A DNA stretch of 64,000 bases from Lepturacanthus savala (GCA_030544235.1 CM060481.1:18094392-18158391), one strand, 5' to 3'; numbered from the stretch's first letter, positions 23,130-35,697 are shown. Made by a program: numbers and translations. Notes: generated by a model not told the origin, from the sequence alone.

Positions 23130-25485
23130 TTACTTGGCCTGTAGGAAAGCAGGAAGAATGCAGAAATAGGATAAGACATTAGAGAGTGACTTGCATGTGT
23201 AGAAAAGAGTTCAAAAACAACAACAAATAACCTACTTATGACTATAAGTGTTCCTCCATATTTGACAGCACTCTATCATTCCCCGCTGATAATGGCCCAG
23301 TTGTCTTTCATGTCCTGATGATCACAGCATAAAGAAAATGATCAACATCTCAGGTAAAATGTGAAATCTCCTTCGGTATCTCAAATGAGACGTAACAGAT
23401 TAAAGTGTTTGATTCTAGTTAAATAAATTGGCCTTCTTTACATTTACTTTTATTACGTTTGATGCACATTACATTACCGGTGGTTGTGACAGTCATAAAT
23501 GAACTCGTATCTCACCTCTGACATGACGGGGAGGTTGTCATGAGGAAGAAGCCACATAGTTCGGTGGGCCTTGATTCTCTGTCTCTGACGGAGTTTTCTC
23601 AGCAACCGCTTCACCTTCCGATCTCTTGGGTCTGCACATTTCACCGCCTTTTTTGTGTAAAGGCTATAAAAGGGGGAAAAAAAAATACTTATTACACAAC
23701 ATAGCATGGTAGGACACTGAGTGAAATGGAAAGTAGCCAAAAATGTTAAAACTGCTGCGACAACAAGAGAGAAGAACAAGATTTTAAAAAAAATATATTC
23801 AGCAATAAGAGGTCCATGTTGAAGTGCACAAAGATCATCTGAAGAATCAAAAAAGAATGATTATAGGCAAGAAAGGTATATTTGTTTGTTGTTTTTTTTG
23901 TTGTAGCATGGAGATAAAATGCAATCACAAAAAGAGTAAAGTTGGAGAAAATAAACTGTGAACCACTGCGATAGAAAGCACCAAAGGAAACTCTTTCACC
24001 TGTGAGAAGAGTTTCTGTTCACTGGACCACATGAAAACCCAAAGCTCCTCATTCCCCTGAAACATCAGATGCCTCTGACCCACTGAAAACAATAGGTATC
24101 AATGCAGAATAGTTTACTTAACTAAACCCTGCTGTTCTGACTGACTGGCTGCGGCAGGGCTCAGCTGGCTCGGAAGGTATTTTCAGATGACTTGTTATTC
24201 CCACATATTTCCTTTCTTACTTCCCTGGCAATTACAGCTCTGAGCCCTGCCATAACAACATGACCTGGAAAGATGACAATGCCTCTCAGCCCGGCTTTGC
24301 CCTCCTCTAACGAGAGGCATATTTTCCATGCCTGCAGATTGCCGTGCTCTTTAGCTCCAGGAGTGGATAGTTGAAATACTTGCATGATGGCTTGTATACT
24401 GCAGTCTGGCCCCTCCATCTGCACCTCAAACCGCAACACATCCTTGGGACGCACCTTGCCCTGGGAGTACAACATGCAGCACTGGACATCCTTCTGCATC
24501 TGCACACCTTTGCCTGGAAAAAAAAAAAAAGTTAAACGTCAGCGAGAACAAGTAAGAAAACATCAGGTAGGGGTGAAAAGAAAATGATCTATAAAGTTTG
24601 CTAGTATTGAACTCAATTATGTTGGTTCATTGCGTTTTACTGTCTTTGATTTCATTTTCCGTTTTCTTTATCGTACAGGATCAGAAATCACATCAAAAAT
24701 CTGTTAAAAGAAACACATTGCAGATTAAAGAATCGTAATTTTAAAGAAGTGTAAAGTCAGCATTTTGAAGCTATTAAAGATTGAAACCTCATTTTTTTGG
24801 CAGCTTTTGTAGACAGCAAAATGTTATCTGTTCTGCAGAATGTGTACATGGCCTCTAGTTACACATACACACACTCACACGCACATTTGGACACGCACAC
24901 ACAAGAATGTCAGAGGAATTACAATGGTATCCCATTGTGCTGCAAAACATACTGCCAAGCCAGTGAAAGGAGAGCGATAGAGAAAGTGAGAGAAAGAGAA
25001 AACGGAGGTGTGTGTGTGTGCGTGTGAGAGAGTGTGTGTGTGAAGGGTGTACAATAATAGCTTTTCATCCAAAGCGATTGTGTAAACAAATTAAAGTGTG
25101 ATGTGAAGCAGCAGGAGCAATAAGAGCAGTAAAATAGGACAATGCTGCTCTGTTATGCCAAAACGGTTTTGAATCCTGGTCCTCAGGCATATCACCGCAC
25201 TTCCAGCGCTTTCACAACAGTCAAATGTAAGAAAACACAGAGGCGAGGCGCCACCATCGCAGAGAAGGAGCCCTGACACACTTGCTGCCTTTCTGCGTGG
25301 AGTGCTGTATGATTTCAGATGCTCGTCCTCCCGCGTTCTGCCCCTCTGTTTACATCCATGCCTCCCTCCCCGCTGCTCCTGCTGCTGCTGCTATCCTTCT
25401 TTCCCTCTTCTCTTCCCTTTCTGTCTTCGCCATCGCTCTCTTGCTACACTGTCCACCTGCAGGTTGCATGCAAACCATGCAACAT

Positions 25486-25549
<64 letters not shown>

Positions 25550-25635
25550 AGCAAGTGCGGCTGTGTCTTACCATCCACAGATGCCAGGAGAATAACAGTC
25601 AGAGAGATAACAGTCAACATCTGCAGCATGAACAT
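23130..25635 (-). CDS. CC chemokine, subfamily uncertain (CCL20/27/28-like)
   Basis: Secreted ligand for a G-protein-coupled chemokine receptor. Exons on the minus strand: 25635-25572, 24513-24384, 23663-23516, 23138-23130, giving 116 residues. Residues 1-20 form a signal peptide (MFMLQMLTVISLTVILLASV). The four chemokine cysteines are C33-C34 (adjacent, CC class), C59 and C74. A basic C-terminal helix and tail (KVKRLLRKLRQRQR) follow, as in glycosaminoglycan-binding chemokines. Intron phases 1 and 2 for the first two introns match CC chemokine genes. Intron 2 appears to start with GC (AT|GCAAGT) rather than GT; this is needed to keep the frame. The last exon encodes only Ala-Lys-stop. If that final splice is not used, the frame continues to a stop at 23474. 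Human CCL28 lies near NIM1K, which hints at CCL28, but the sequence does not settle this. Confidence 0.8.
25484..25552. repeat. (CA)n microsatellite in chemokine intron 1
   Basis: About 30 CA units with minor interruptions, starting about 20 bp inside intron 1 of the chemokine gene, right after its splice donor. The long overlapping open frames of this region (to 226 codons) are repeat and low-complexity artefacts. Confidence 0.95.
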
Positions 25636-26589
25636 GATGAAGCTGGCAGGAGGAGAGGAGGATAATCTACTCTGTCACCTCTCCCTCTATGGCTGCCTCT
25701 CTTATATTACTCCCTCCCTCTCTTTATACCTCCCTGCCCATCTCTCACTCACTCACTTCCACCATCCCTCTTTTTTGTCTTGCCGTCTTTTCCCTCCCTC
25801 CTTCTGTTTGCCCATTCTGAGTCGTTCTCACACTCAACGAAACTCCCTCCCTTTTTGGCTTCTTCTTTCATTCTTATTCACACACATCTCACTTTCTAAC
25901 TCTTTCATCCAGGATCCCAAGCCTCATTTGTCTCATTTGAAGCTTGAAAATCCTCCTTTGCTCTGTCTCTTCTCTTATCTATTGCGTTTTTTCCCTTGAG
26001 GACTGAAACAAATTGAATGAGAACCTTTCCCATTATTTCTCATCAGTTGGTATTTTTGCCATTTAAATAGCACAACAATGATTCGTTTAAAAAAGCATCA
26101 ATTATTTCTAGTTTACAGCTTGTAGCTATGGAAAGACCAAACAGCGGGTATGTCTGATTTGTGTATCTGGATCATTCCTGCCACAAAGTTATATTCTCTG
26201 TGGGATTCCAGACAAAATGCCAGGCTCATCTTGAAAGGATTTATAAAACTGCATTCAATGGCTTGACTTAATCCTGAATGACAAAAAACATGAAGCTTAC
26301 ACTGTTTTAAAATGCCTGTTGTAGATGTTTGATGTAAGATGTTCTCTGTGATATAATACATAAATACTGCAATTTACCTTTTATTATTGCATTATTTACT
26401 CATTGATTCAAGTCAAGGCCAAATCGGTGCATATATTTAGAAAGATCATTAAAGTGATTAATTTTCATTGGGTTTCTCTTGATTTCATAGCTTAAATTTT
26501 CTTGCTTGTGTGCCTTATTTTCTAGATAAAGTTCTTTTTTTATCGTAATGTCCTTTTGTTTTTTCTCGTAAAGCATTTTGTAAAAGAAA

Positions 26590-27140
26590 GTGTTATACTT
26601 ATGAATAATGTTTATTTGCTTGTGATAGGCTATGTCGTATGCCTCGCCCTAAACCTAACCCTTCATATGCTCATTTTGGTTGTGGTGTCCCACAAGGTTC
26701 AGTCATTGGTGTCTTGCTGCTTTTTGTTTTCAGTCTCCAATTAGTCTCTGTTATCATAAAAACAATGTTTCTTTGCTGATGACACACCACTGTATGTTTG
26801 ATCTTGAATTCAAAGTCTAGCTTGTTTTTGGGTGTGTGTCCCCAATGATAAATACCACACATTCTGCTTCAAATTAATGAAAACAAATCTGACATTCTTT
26901 TTTTGTCTGTAATTTACAGTAACAAATTTGGAAGTCTGGCAACAAATGTGAAACCTATCTGGGGGTGTTTTCTTTCTTCTATTTATTTTATATTACTTGG
27001 CTCTGCCATGCACCAATGTCACCAAGTAAATGTAATATATTTGGCCAATAAAGTGATTCAGATGTTTGGAAAATATGTCCTTAATGTGTCTTTGCAGCCT
27101 CTCCCTGTCTGTCCATTTATCATAATAAAATTGTGACTTT
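26590..27140 (+). mobile_element. Degenerate LINE fragment (RT palm region)
   Basis: Translation across frameshifts gives HFGCGVPQGSVIGVLLLFVF, matching the GVPQGSVLGPLLF box of non-LTR reverse transcriptases. A decayed DDTPLY block follows, equivalent to the YADDTQLY catalytic motif. Downstream, LQINENKSDILFLS and NKFGSLATNVKPI resemble the conserved region after the palm. Same strand and style as the fragment in slc1a3 at 16.77-17.45 kb, so possibly one family. Inactive. Confidence 0.75.
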
Positions 27141-28284
27141 GTTTCCATAACTGAAAACCACAAGAATACGCTAGAGGCTCTATCTGAGAGTCAAGCACCA
27201 ACATCCATTACAGAGACTTCAACAGAAAACAGCATGAGGACTTGATTACACAGAGAGAAACCAGATAAATTGATGTAAGCCTGCATCTGTTTCAGAATTA
27301 TATTCCTTTGAACTGACATGGTGGTAGAATAGAATGACAAACAGACACTAAAGTCAGACAATGCTGCCAACATCAGCATAACATGATTGATCAAAAGTCT
27401 GATTCGTTATGACACATAAACAAATGTTGCTGAATTGCATTTTGACACTTGAAGATGACATTGCGGTATACTAGGTCTACTTGGCCATTAATAACGATAA
27501 TGAAGCTGTAATTATTAGTCTTTTAATATTAAATTCATGCATTAAACATGTACATGAGTTGCTGTCTATTTTAGTAGGTCTGATCAGGGGTCGAGTACCA
27601 ATTTCTGGAGCCTGTACACTATTATCAGTGGGCCCCTGTCCATGCCAGTGCACAAATTGGGTGACTGGAATACACCATTTTGCACCTCCAAGACTGTCCC
27701 CCCCAGAATGTCCAATATAATATAGCCCTGTGGCCCAAAGTTCATTTTCTCCTAATTTTATCATATTTGACAGAATTATTATGATTATAACACCAATTAA
27801 CTGGAGAGCCCAATTCATTTATTCATCAGTTTCCCCCCACTACCATGCCCATGGGTGTGATATATCATATTATTAGATATAGACATCACTTAGGGAGTTA
27901 AAACTACTCCATTTACACTAAATATGATTAGGAATCATTTTAACAGCTTTCATTCTGTTGATTCCTGATTTAAGCAATAAATATGTCCTTAAAGGGTCAT
28001 GGCAGTTCACCCAAACCCCCTTTTACTCCAGTAACATAAGATGAGATATCTTTCTATATTTACCACTGAGACTACAATGTCTACCCAATGAAATAAATGA
28101 AAGATCATTTTTAGAATCTAATCCATGACAAAGTGAGAAAATACGTATTTCTGTCTTGTCAGCAGCTGATAATCATGTTTTTGCTGACATGTATAACTCC
28201 CTACTTCCCTGCAATGATGTTAAAGTGTGATTTTTAAAAGTGATTTTTTCCATGTGTACTTCAGGGTGTGTAAGTCAACCATGA

Positions 28285-28325
28285 CAACTCTTATCATACA
28301 CCATTACTGTGTATGATAAGAGTTG
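28285..28325. repeat. Perfect 17-bp inverted repeat (hairpin)
   Basis: CAACTCTTATCATACAC, a 7-nt spacer, then its exact reverse complement. It lies in gene-free DNA 2.6 kb before the tRNA gene. It could be the collapsed ends of a small foldback element. Confidence 0.85.
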
Positions 28326-29734
28326 CAACAGATTTAAAAACTTTCAAGAGAGCCTTGATTGGTTGGGTTGGTATAGAGGTTCTTTGTTGCTATGGTTACA
28401 ATAACAACCACTTAGTTGAGGCTAGGGTTATGTTAAACGAGACCAATGCTGACTGTTGGTTGAAAATGGTTGGAAATAAATAAAGGTCTCCCAGTAAGTT
28501 AGCCTCTGCTATTGTAACACTTAAAGAGTTATTTAGTTAACTGGTTAACACTAGAAGTGTTAAAACTACATCTTATATTAACACTGGAGATTTTGTTGTA
28601 TATGTTTTATTACAAAATGTTTTTATCCCACATTTTCCATCCCACTTTCCTCTTTTGCTCCTAAATGACATAATTACTATGGATGCTTGTCGGCTTCATC
28701 AGTTGTGTGTGTAATTATATAATTTTTTTTGGCATTTGAATTGAATTGAATGTTGCTCTTATTTTTCAGTCAGGTATTACACTTATTAACTCCCTGATAT
28801 CAAAAGTCATCATTTCTTAGGTTCACTGTGTAACATACACATTGCTGCTTTGTCCAAAATCTGTATATATCCCCTTTGACTTCCGAGATCCCTCAAGTTT
28901 ACACAAGTGTTTCCAGAATAACGAGTAATAACCAAATATTTAATATCTTCAATGTTGCATTTCATTCTGATATAGGGTTGCTGTCGGCACTTGGAGAAAA
29001 TTGTATCTTACCTCAAGTTATTGTTAATTGTTGGATTGACACCAAACCCTGATATTTCTATGGCTCAGATAGCGGAAAATGCTTCTGCTAATCCATTGCT
29101 GATATACTAAAATATTTCTGACACAGCCATGTTATTTATGTTTGGCCTATTATCTGCAGGGAGTAGAAAGCTAAATTGGCAAACAAAAAAAGACACAAAT
29201 GCAATGTTAATCTCTAACAGTAACTCTAAAACTGCCTCACAAAAACTACTGGAGTGGTTCCATTAAATATGCTTGTAGAAGTGATCAGTGGAAAATGTCT
29301 ATAAAAATGTTCCCAAGGTTATATTTAAAAAAAAATATATATATACAAATTAAACTTACAAATTACAGCAATACATCGCACTTTATTACACTAATTTCTT
29401 TTGACAGGCTGTATTTTTGGAAAAACTAAAGTTGACAAATTGGCAGAGCACTACTAGAGCCATGAGTCACCTTTCATCCAAGGAGAAATTGCTTTAGACA
29501 CTAAAGTTGTAATGTAAAGGACACATTTGTAGGCGTAGATCAATAAGGGCCTGCATAAGTTTTTGCGGTTCTACAGATCCTACCATTGAAAAAAATATCC
29601 TTTGGCCCCTGAAACACTTAGCGGAAGAAATATTCGGATAACATGGCAACAATACATGTCCCAGCCATGAAAGTGAAAATATGCAGTCTGTGGGTTGAGG
29701 TTTGGGTAGAAATATGTATATACATTATACGTGT

Positions 29735-29737
29735 GTA

Positions 29738-29811
<74 letters not shown>
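29735..29811. repeat. (TG)n microsatellite
   Basis: About 37 TG units, preceded by imperfect TGTATG repeats. The overlapping 116- and 81-codon frames are artefacts. Confidence 0.97.
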
Positions 29812-30359
29812 GGAGGTGGGGTTAACTGTTCAAGAATTTGATCCAAGAAATCAGGTTGGAATCTCAGCTGCAAAAACATACCTTCCTCATGACTACAGGT
29901 CTGTTTGTGAGCCAGATACATTTTCTGCATATCTTTGGGGCGATTAAAATATCTCCTGTCAAGGTGTATGGACTCACAAATCTGTGGGCAATCAAATATA
30001 AAAAGTAACTTTGTTCAACTTTGAGGGGGTGGAGAGAACCTGAGATGTAATGAAGGGGTAGTTTTGCCTCCTGGAGATGTTGGAGGGCTCAGCTCACTGC
30101 TTTAGACATGTGGCCTAAAAGATCTTACAATACCTGAAGGGATTTCCACAGGATAAAACGTAGGGGGCAAATACTTCATCTAATCTTTGGAAATGGGGCA
30201 AAAAGGGAGGTGTGTGAAACAGACAATGCAGGACTGGAATCCAGTTCTGAACACAGAAAAAAGCCTAGAGATGATTTAAATATATGCTTTGTTTCAGCCC
30301 TGAAGACAATAAGATGTTCTAGGAATCATTTTATTTGCTGAGAAGCAGTATGTTCACAG

Positions 30360-30680
30360 TTTATCAATGTAAACCAAGACTTTTGAGATCGCAGCGATGT
30401 TAGCACGGCCCTGAGCTAAATGCTAATGTGAGCAAAATGCTAAATGTGATGATGTGATTTTTGTTGTGTTTGCCATCTTAGTTCGGCATGTTAGCATGCT
30501 TATTAATTAGCAAAAAACAGAAAGCACATCTGAAGCTGGTTGGAATGGCATTTATTTTGCAGGTCTTTGTTCATAAATTAGTTTGAGCATTGAGCAAAGA
30601 CAATTTTTGATCTGTTGATGGAACAAGATGAAAGGTTAACAAAACCACCAAAATTTCATGGCAATAGACCCTTCCTATGG
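30360..30680 (+). repeat. Interspersed repeat (teleost LINE-tail type)
   Basis: Contains GCTAAATGCTAATGTGAGCA, GTTAGCATGCTTATTAATTAGC, a GCAGGTCTTTGTTCATAAA block and AAATTTCATGGCAATAGACC. From memory this phrase order belongs to a very common dispersed repeat in percomorph fish. It is non-coding and the class is not certain. Confidence 0.5.
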
Positions 30681-30938
30681 ATGGCAGTGTAGTCATGTCA
30701 GAGGTCCCACATCATAAAAAGCGAGAATTTAATTGCTTTTTGATTATAAAAAGGTCTAGGTGGTATATAAATACTTTCCCATGTTTCAAACCACTCAATC
30801 CACAGAGAAATGCACACGGCCGGCTTCATAGAACTTGGCCTACAGTTTGGAGATGGTACTAGAGCTCATTCCAAATGACGCTGAAACTTGCTTTGGTGGA
30901 ATGCCAGCTTGAAGGCGCCCCATCACAGGAACAGACAC

Positions 30939-31021
30939 ACCAGGGTGGCCGAGAGGTTAAGGCGTTGGACTTAAGATCCAGTGGACAAATGTCCTCGTGG
31001 GTTCGATCCCCACCCCTGGTA
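30939..31021 (+). tRNA. tRNA-Leu (anticodon TAA)
   Basis: Type II tRNA with a full cloverleaf. The acceptor stem ACCAGGG (30939-30945) pairs with CCCTGGT (31014-31020), followed by discriminator A. The D arm is TGGCCGAGAGGTTAAGGC. The anticodon loop CTTAAGA (30970-30976) holds TAA at 30972-30974. A long variable arm (GTGGACAAATGTCCTC) follows, as expected for leucine. The T arm GTGGGTTCGATCCCCAC is the B box. The A-box match (TGGCCGAGAGG) and B box form the internal RNA polymerase III promoter. No CCA is encoded, as is normal for eukaryotes. There is no intron. It decodes UUA codons. It may be a functional gene: all stems pair, with one G-T pair at the top of the anticodon stem. No run of four T follows closely. 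Confidence 0.9.
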
Positions 31022-31442
31022 GTGATAGATGTGACTACAGCACCCCAGCTGCTTATTAACCTATTAAATTAAAAGGGCATTCATGGCTTAGAGGTGGAGC
31101 AGTTGTCCAATTATCCAGTTAGAGAACTGGTGGTAAGGTTTCCAGCTTGTCACTTGTTTCTTCCGTGTTAACAGAGATGTATTACTGCAGCCCTTTGAGA
31201 CAGTTCTAAAGCAAGAGCTCCTGTTTCTGCAGGATCACTATGAAAGGGACCTGAAGCCAGGACCCCTCCACACAACCATCTTGCATCTTGTTTGGGACAG
31301 AATCCCATAATCCCAATGGACCTCAATTATTCTTTGACAAAGTATTCAACAGGTTTATGGACAATTAGAGGGCCCCTGTCAATAGAACTGTCTCTTACTG
31401 TTATAAACTATAACTATTTTGATGAAGTGTTAATAGAGTTCG

Positions 31443-31578
<136 letters not shown>

Positions 31579-31631
31579 AACATTGATCATATTAATATTA
31601 TCATTATATAAGAAGTTTAATAATAATGAGT

Positions 31632-32150
31632 GATGGCCGATAGAGGGCGCTAAACGTGTCGTCCGGGGTCAGAGGTCAGTCTCAGCACACTGCAGCTAAA
31701 AGAAAGCGAAGAAGAAAAAACTACTTCGAAAAGTCCAAAATAAAGCGTCTGAAGTAAGTGTAGATAAACGAAAGATAAGTAATGAAAACAGACTGGTGGG
31801 GAATTTACTAAATGTTCTTCGCATTTTCAGTTAGAAAAGACGGAAGCTAACAAGTCCAAAGAAAGAGGAGCTTAGAAGAAGGAAGCGACCGTGTAGCAGC
31901 GCTGCTAATGCAGATGCTAATGCTAACGCTACACCAGCTGCACCACCGCTTTATATCTGACATGTTAATACACGCTGCGGTTTATTTCAGCTGCGGAGCG
32001 GAGCCTCGTTCTCTGACTTTAACGATGAAAACACATTGATGACTAAGAATGAAGCAGAATAAACTGAAGGCTCTTTAACAGCAGTTGGGAGACCTGACCA
32101 AACACTGACTTTGATGAACTTGTAGAGGAAAACACAATACACATAAGGTA
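31632..32150 (+). repeat. Unassigned GC-richer block, probably part of a dispersed element
   Basis: Base composition shifts sharply here from the TA tract. Sequence includes GATAGAGGGCGCTAAACG, AAAGAAAGCGAAGAAGAA, a GTAAGT-like donor near 31755, GCTAATGCAGATGCTAATGC, and a TTTCAG acceptor at 31991 followed by GTAAGA at 32150. It could be non-coding exons of an unknown transcript. The phrases also resemble, from memory, a dispersed fish repeat. No open frame supports a protein. Confidence 0.35.
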
Positions 32151-33082
32151 AGAGCATGTTTATTTGTTTTTAGGCTTATAAATATATGTGTTTGCGCAGA
32201 CACATATTTGTGTGACATCATATCTTGCTGTCAGTCCTTTTATTCAGACTTCCAGGATTTATAGCTGGCTATAACTCCTGTTTTATTGTTAATACCAGAG
32301 AGAACATCATGCTGTTAACAGGTGATGTTGTGCTGTTGTTACCTGCTGTAAATCATGCGCTGAAGCATGTAAACTTGTGTTATTGGTATAGAGTGTTCAG
32401 AATAATGACTGTGCTGTAAATCCTGTTTTGATGCAGGTGAATATTAAAGTTAGACTATTAGTAAGCCCTGATAGTGCATATGTTCGCTGTCTGTGGTTTA
32501 GGGGTGGTGACTAATCTGTCTCTGCTTCTTACTGAAGGATTTCAATCATCCAATCTACCAAAAAAGAGCCAATATCAACAATAGATCAAGCAGTTTGGCA
32601 ATGGCAGAGAAGATTTGGCAAATACATACTCAGTTGTGCTGCTCATCCCAAATATTAATGTTCCTTACCTAACAGGCTTTCCAAAGTTATAAAATATATC
32701 GCCAAGAAGAATTGCTACACTACGAAACACAAATTCCCAAATTCTTTGTTTGAGGTTATATGTTCTTAGGGATATTAAAACTTCAAATAAAACCCAGGAA
32801 CAGTTTACAGTATGGGATCTTTGGTGTAACTCAATTTTTGCTTTTCTTGCTTTGACAAGCCAACATTTCATGGAAAAGGTCTATAGTTGTTACTAAAACT
32901 AGACATGACAACCTCATGGTGGCCCTTAAAAGAAAAACCAGAGGCTCACTGAAGTGAGATTGGCACTTCATATGAAATATCAACTGTTGTGAAGACATTT
33001 CAGTTCAGTTGATAAAGAAAATGTAAGTAGCACACCTCTGTGCCACTAATAAATAATAATGTAACACTAATGAATTATTATG

Positions 33083-33300
33083 GTATCAGCTGTGGCTCAG
33101 GGTGGTCTGTCCTCCGGAGGTTCGATTCCCAGCTCGACTCCATTCCTCCCAAACCCCAAAAGTGTGAATGATTAGATTATATGCACATTGCATGATAGCT
33201 AACATTATCCATGTGAATGTAGACTTATAGTGTAGCCTAAAGGACTCTGAGTGGTCGTAACACTAGAAAAGCAATTTACAAATGCAGTCCATTACCATAG
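33083..33300 (+). mobile_element. tRNA-derived SINE
   Basis: The head AGCTGTGGCTCAGGGTGGTC and CGGAGGTTCGATTCCCAGCTC resembles a tRNA A and B box pair. The tail contains GAGTGGTCGTAACACTAG, AAAAGCAATTTACAAATGCA and GTCCATTACCAT, a phrase order recognised from abundant teleost SINEs. Copy is slightly truncated at the left. Confidence 0.75.
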
Positions 33301-33304
33301 ATTT

Positions 33305-35690
33305 CTTTACATCTGTACTCACGATCTGCATGATTTTACTAAGGGTGTTTACTCTCTCAACATGCCATTTTCCATCAGTATAAAGCCGACCATCAGGCTT
33401 TGTACAGGGGGAGGCTCCGGATTTTCTTTTCACATGAGATTTCCTTAATGGAATGTCTTTATTGACTGTGGAAATAAAATGATGTCCAATCCTTCAACAT
33501 GTGATTATATTTTATTAGAAAAGAGCACTCCGTCTTCTCTTGTGCCAGTCAGGCATTCCTCTGCAGGGAGTTGACTGGTGCTCCTCTGGAACCAAACATC
33601 TGTGCTTCTCACAGCTCCGTTTCATTACTCCCTGAAACACTAAACCCAGAAAATCAGCTTAAACACACTCAGGCATTTATTTTGAAAATCCCCACTGCAA
33701 AAACTCAAGGGGTCTTGACTGTGCAGAGAGTGTGAAACTGAACACGTTGGATGTGTTTAACAAATGCTGCCAGGAAGAACAACACACATCTCAGGTCTGG
33801 GGAGATTTAAATACATTCCTAATGCAAACTTAAAGCTCCGAGTGATTTTCTCACTGTCACACAACAGTCACTGTGTTAAGCAAGAAATTCAACCTTCTCC
33901 ATTTCACCTCTGGCTTGCATTGTACTACATGTGTCCAAAAATGTGTGCTGCTGCGGCAGCAAAATTCAGAATCAAAACAAATGCTAATAACTTGACAAAT
34001 ATTCATACTTGATTTGTTTATTTAGAGTGATTTAATGTGAGAGTAAAAAATGTAATATATCATGTGACATCAAACACCTTTATCCAATCTAAGCGGTAGT
34101 TTTCTCTAAATTAGAACCTGGTAATGTCTTATCACGGATATTTTTGAATCAGCACATCAGCCAGATACAAGACATGGTGTCACAGAAATGATGTGGTAGA
34201 AATGGTGTCACCACTCCACTAGAATGGAACAAGTACATTTTTAAACAGTAAAATGTCCCTTTGGTTACAAGTCCTGTGGTCATGATGTGAAAAACTTTGA
34301 TATTGGCCTCTAAAAGATAGAAATGTTATGTGATCCACTTCAGAAAATATGTCATCAGACCATAAAACACACCCAAAAGCAGCATTCATTCAGAGCCCAT
34401 ACCTATCAGCAATGCAAAATAATAGAGGGGCCAAATACTTATACTATACTATACTATATAAAAATAATAGGGTACAAATACTGAAGACTTTTCAGTACAT
34501 CACAGTACATGAGAAAATGGGTAAAAGCTTTGCTGAGGCAAAGCAGTTGCACCATGCTGTTTACACCACTCAAAGTATCAGGCAATAAATTCAAATCAGT
34601 AAAAGTTGGCAGCAGTCGCAGCCTTGTATCAGCAGATGTAGATGAAAGATGAAAATGCCAGTTGTGCCAATAAATTGCACAACTAACAAGTTCCTAAGCC
34701 AAGTTTCCTCATGAAACTGCAAAATCCCATTGTTTTTAGTGGCAGCAATAGTGTTTATAGCAGGGTCCGCCAACCCTGCTCCTGGGGGGCTACTGTCCTG
34801 CTGGTTTTCAGGAATCGCCCCACTGAAATACACCCGATTCTAATTACTAACAAGCCCTTGACAAGCTTCAGCTACTTGATAACAAGTCCTAAAACATGTA
34901 GAATGGTAGCTCTCCAGGAACGGGGTTGGTGACGCATGGATATTAACAAATGAAAGTACCCCGGAGAGCTCCTGCATCCCTGGAGGTCCCAGGTTCAGCA
35001 CCTTGGACAGCAGGTTTGAGACACTTTGTTGGAATTGGCTCACCTGAGCTCTATAGGAAAACTAAATGTGATTGATGACAGTACTGTATTTAAATTCCTG
35101 CTGATGGAGCACGTGAATTATTTCATCCAGACACATAAGAGCATGTGACAGTATGAAAAGCTACTTGTCAACCCATGTAAATCATGTAAAAGATCTTTTG
35201 TGAGGGAAGTTGTTTCCCCATGTCCTCTGGTAATTTGATAAAATGTCCTTTTTTGTTCCCACTTACTGTACTTCCAAAAGAGACATTTCTTCTGAGGATG
35301 TTGGTGACCTGAGAAATTTAACTCAACAAAAAAAGGAAAAGCGCACAGGATACACAACCAGCACTTTGTAGACCAAAAAGTCAAAAATAAAAAGATGGGT
35401 CATACACTTAGTTCCAGAGAGAAATTTGAATTCAACATTTTCTCTGCAATGCTGTCAGGAAACCCTCTGGATAAATATCTTGGTAAGACAATTATCACAT
35501 TACGAGATTGCATTCATTGATTTCTTAATTTTTAATGTAAGAAAAACATATTAGTCTACAACTTCAACCCCTTGTGAACTTGTATTTAAACACTAATCAC
35601 ATATAATATGACAATATTTGTCTTCTGGGTGCACCACACTGATGAGGATGGATTGCTGCAGATGTTTAACAGACAGAAAGTGGTTGTTTA
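33305..35690. other. Intergenic region, no gene seen
   Basis: No coding exon is recognised. Besides the MITE-like element at 34.76-34.93 kb, only AT-rich unique-looking sequence and short simple repeats (TATAC at 34.44 kb) are seen. Confidence 0.5.
34757..34940. mobile_element. MITE-like element with inverted ends
   Basis: The left end (CGCCAACCCTGCTCCTGGGG, then GGCTACTGTCCT) and right end (AGAATGGTAGCTCTCCAGG, then AACGGGGTTGGTGA) are imperfect reverse complements about 180 bp apart. The interior CACCCGATTCTAATTACTAA fits a non-autonomous DNA element abundant in fish. Confidence 0.65.
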
Positions 35691-35697
35691 AAACTTA

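Larger units (their letters stand above)
25700..30930. other. Large intergenic region, repeats only
   Basis: No protein-coding exon is recognised. It contains a CT-rich low-complexity stretch (25.66-25.98 kb, upstream of the chemokine), a decayed LINE (26.59-27.14 kb), a short perfect hairpin (28.29 kb), a long TG microsatellite (29.74 kb) and an interspersed repeat (30.36-30.68 kb). Confidence 0.55.

Noticed and set aside
25319..25999. 226-codon plus-strand open frame opposite chemokine exon 1
   Set aside because: It is built from a CT-rich tract and a CA microsatellite (Thr-His runs), has no family resemblance, and overlaps the well-supported first chemokine exon on the other strand.
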